Assembly (NCBI GenBank): GCA_023268805.1
Contig: JALRKT010000009.1
Location: 1-41,379 of the forward strand
Reading direction: 5' to 3'
DNA: 41,379 nt
Origin: Bacilli bacterium
GTDB lineage: Bacteria > Bacillota_I > Bacilli_A > RFN20 > CAG-826
The notes under the pieces are model-generated. The model made no database searches. It saw only the letters and a program-made list of their open reading frames with translations, and was not told where the DNA came from. A program made the position numbers and the translations under genes. Below are positions 39,787-41,379 of the stretch, one piece after another (position 1 is the stretch's first letter; the number at the start of each line of letters is the position of its first letter).

Positions 39787-41379
39787 TTATTCGACGCCAA
39801 TGATGAAGGAATAAACCGGTTGATTGCCTTCACGGAAATCAAAGTCAACGCCACGATAGGCTTCGTAGGTATAATCGCGTAAGCGTTCAATCACAGCATC
39901 ACTCGCCCCTTCGCCATAAAAGATTGTCACCAAACTGGCAGCATCATCGACCATCGTTTCTAAGAGTTTTTTGGCGGTATCAAATAAGTCTTTGGCTGTA
40001 CACACAATGGCTTTGCCCATAATGCCCATAAAATCATCTTTTTTTACGGTTAATCCGTTAATGGATGTATCCTTAATCGCAAAGGTCACCGCTCCGGATT
40101 TAACTTGTTTCACGGCGGTATTCATCGCGTCGATATTTTCCGCCATCGATAAATCAGGAATAAAGTTAATCACCGCCGTTAAGCCTTCCGGAATCGTTTT
40201 GGTTTCGATGACGGCAGCATTAATGAGTCCTTCTTCATTGAGGGCTTCTGCCGCTTGTTTCGCGGCCAAGACAATATTGGGATTATTCGGGAAAAAGAAC
40301 ACATTTTTGGCGTGAACCGCACGGGCAGCATTCAGGAAATCTTCGGTGGAAGGATTCATCGTTTGCCCGCCACTGACGATATGATCGACATTGAGGTCTT
40401 TAAAGGATTGTTCCATTCCTGCCCCCGCGGCAACGGCAATCAAACCAAACACTTTTTCTTCGACAGGCTCCGCTGGTTTGCTAGCAAGCGCATGGGCGTG
40501 ATCTTTACTCGCTTCGGTAATATTTTCGTGTTGAACGGTCATATTATCCGCTTTCATCGTGACAAATTCACCGTATTTAAAGGCGTTGGCGAATACCGCC
40601 GCTGGATTTAATGTATGAATATGCACTTTGACAAGGTTTTCATCTTTGACAAGGACAATCGAATTGCCTTGTTGTTCTAAGTATTCATAAAAGCGTTTTT
40701 CAATGAATGGTTTTTTATCAGGATTATTTTCATCGAGCATGAGAATAAATTCGGTGCAGTAGCCAAATTCTTCGGCTTCGAGTTTCGCCCCCGCCATTTC
40801 TTTGCCGGCTTTGGCGGTTAACGCGGTCGCTTCAAGTTTTTCCACCACTTGATCTTTTAATCCAAGATCAAAGCCTTCTAGGATTTTAATGAGACCTAAA
40901 CCGCCAGAGTCGACCACACCCACTTCTTTTAAGATCGGAAGTAAGTCGGGGGTTCGTTTTAACGATTCGTGCGCTTCTTTGATGAGAAGTTCCATGCATT
41001 GTTCAATCGACCAACTGTCTTGAACATGATCAAGAAGCATTTGGGATGCTTCACGAATGACGGTTAACATGGTCCCTTCGACTGGCCGCATGACCGCTTT
41101 ATACGCCACTTCTTTACCTTGCATCCACGCTTCGGCAAATTGGACAGCGTTGATTTCCGCTTTACCTTCTAAATATTGAGCAAAACCACGGAAAATTTGT
41201 GAGGTAATAACCCCAGAGTTCCCGCGAGCACCCATTAAAAGCCCTTTCGAAAAGGCTTTTGCTAAATCATAAATGTTTTCATCATTGCGGTTAGCCACTT
41301 CTTTAGAACCGCTCGATACCGTTAAATTCATGTTTAAACCCGTATCACCATCGGGGACCGGGAAGACGTTGAGGGCGTC
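39787..41379 (-). CDS. fakA: fatty acid kinase subunit FakA (YloV), 5' end cut by window
   Basis: The visible 530 residues lack only the extreme N-terminus; the frame is open to the window end and reads LNVFPVPDGDTGLNM, the DhaL/DAK2 nucleotide-site motif, just before the edge. GARGNSGVITSQIFRG continues that domain, DSGGLGLIKILEGF marks its end, and a long C-terminal half (DAK2-associated, FakB-interacting) follows. FakA phosphorylates FakB-bound fatty acids, making acyl-phosphate, the same product as PlsX nearby. Both routes therefore coexist, which suits an organism that uses exogenous fatty acids. The ATG at 41331 is internal. Confidence 0.94.
   Translation of the reverse strand, partial: DALNVFPVPDGDTGLNMNLTVSSGSKEVANRNDENIYDLAKAFSKGLLMGARGNSGVITSQIFRGFAQYLEGKAEINAVQFAEAWMQGKEVAYKAVMRPVEGTMLTVIREASQMLLDHVQDSWSIEQCMELLIKEAHESLKRTPDLLPILKEVGVVDSGGLGLIKILEGFDLGLKDQVVEKLEATALTAKAGKEMAGAKLEAEEFGYCTEFILMLDENNPDKKPFIEKRFYEYLEQQGNSIVLVKDENLVKVHIHTLNPAAVFANAFKYGEFVTMKADNMTVQHENITEASKDHAHALASKPAEPVEEKVFGLIAVAAGAGMEQSFKDLNVDHIVSGGQTMNPSTEDFLNAARAVHAKNVFFFPNNPNIVLAAKQAAEALNEEGLINAAVIETKTIPEGLTAVINFIPDLSMAENIDAMNTAVKQVKSGAVTFAIKDTSINGLTVKKDDFMGIMGKAIVCTAKDLFDTAKKLLETMVDDAASLVTIFYGEGASDAVIERLRDYTYEAYRGVDFDFREGNQPVYSFIIGVE

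Noticed and set aside
1-41379. Mycoplasma-type UGA=Trp code
   Set aside because: TGA ends rimM, trmD, mnhG, plsX and the permease at positions that fit neighbouring starts, and Trp is encoded by TGG throughout.
1-41379. CRISPR array, prophage or complete insertion sequence
   Set aside because: No repeat-spacer pattern, phage structural gene or transposase frame is visible; the only ordered repeat is the 20-bp array, which has no unique spacers of CRISPR length.

Overview
The window looks like a Bacillota (Firmicutes) chromosome in the broad Bacilli/Mollicutes-related space. The evidence is a Gram-positive PolC (1461 aa), the conserved block rpsB-tsf-pyrH-frr-uppS-cdsA-rseP-polC, and the sets topA-xerC-dprA-rnhB-rbgA-lepB-rplS, rpsP-khpA-rimM-trmD and fakA-recG-plsX-rnc. 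TGA is used as a stop (for example trmD, rimM, mnhG) and TGG encodes Trp, so this is not a UGA=Trp mycoplasma code. Several usual Bacilli neighbours are missing (dxr and proS near rseP; fapR, fabD, fabG and acpP near plsX; smc, ftsY and ffh near rnc). tRNAs for Leu(CAG), Pro(CGG) and Arg(CCU) argue against an extremely reduced genome. I cannot name the genus.

There are two compositional halves. Positions 1 to about 6.8 kb are AT-rich, use AGA for many arginines and have strong Shine-Dalgarno (SD) sites. They hold (a) a nitrogen/nucleobase cluster on the + strand: a DUF1116 (YlbE/AllG-like) protein cut by the window edge, carbamate kinase, an NCS2-like permease, an isochorismatase-fold amidohydrolase, uracil phosphoribosyltransferase and guanine deaminase; (b) a promoter driving a signal-peptide stump; (c) on the - strand a short inorganic pyrophosphatase and a HepT/MntA (HEPN/MNT) toxin-antitoxin pair whose antitoxin carries an N-terminal HTH; and (d) a striking array of five ATCGTGTA copies at an exact 20-bp period. 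From a tRNA-Leu at 6952 onward the DNA is visibly more GC-rich and arginine is almost always CGN. The AT-rich part is either an acquired island ending near tRNA-Leu or an assembly join.

6.9-15.4 kb: tRNA-Leu, a CotH-kinase lipoprotein, an msrA-msrC methionine-sulfoxide repair pair, an aldo/keto reductase, tRNA-Ala, then a seven-gene Mrp-type antiporter operon (E-F-G-MbhD-like-fused MbhE/MnhB-C-D) that lacks a full MrpA and resembles the antiporter module of Mbh hydrogenases; it is preceded by tRNA-Arg and tRNA-Pro.

15.4-32.6 kb, all - strand: polC, membrane-lipid and cell-wall precursor genes, translation factors, xerC, topA, dprA, rnhB, rbgA, lepB and rplS. A divergent promoter region at 32.6-32.8 kb launches rpsP-khpA and then rimM-trmD-uppP on the + strand. 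uppP converges on and overlaps ylxM. The - strand then carries a small membrane gene, rnc, plsX, recG and fakA (cut by the window end).

Two genome-wide signals stand out in the GC-richer part. First, many promoters share an extended -10 of the form TGC-TAnnnT. Second, at least eight genes without a well-placed SD have a TAnnnT hexamer exactly 6 or 7 nt before the ATG, the geometry expected for leaderless mRNAs.
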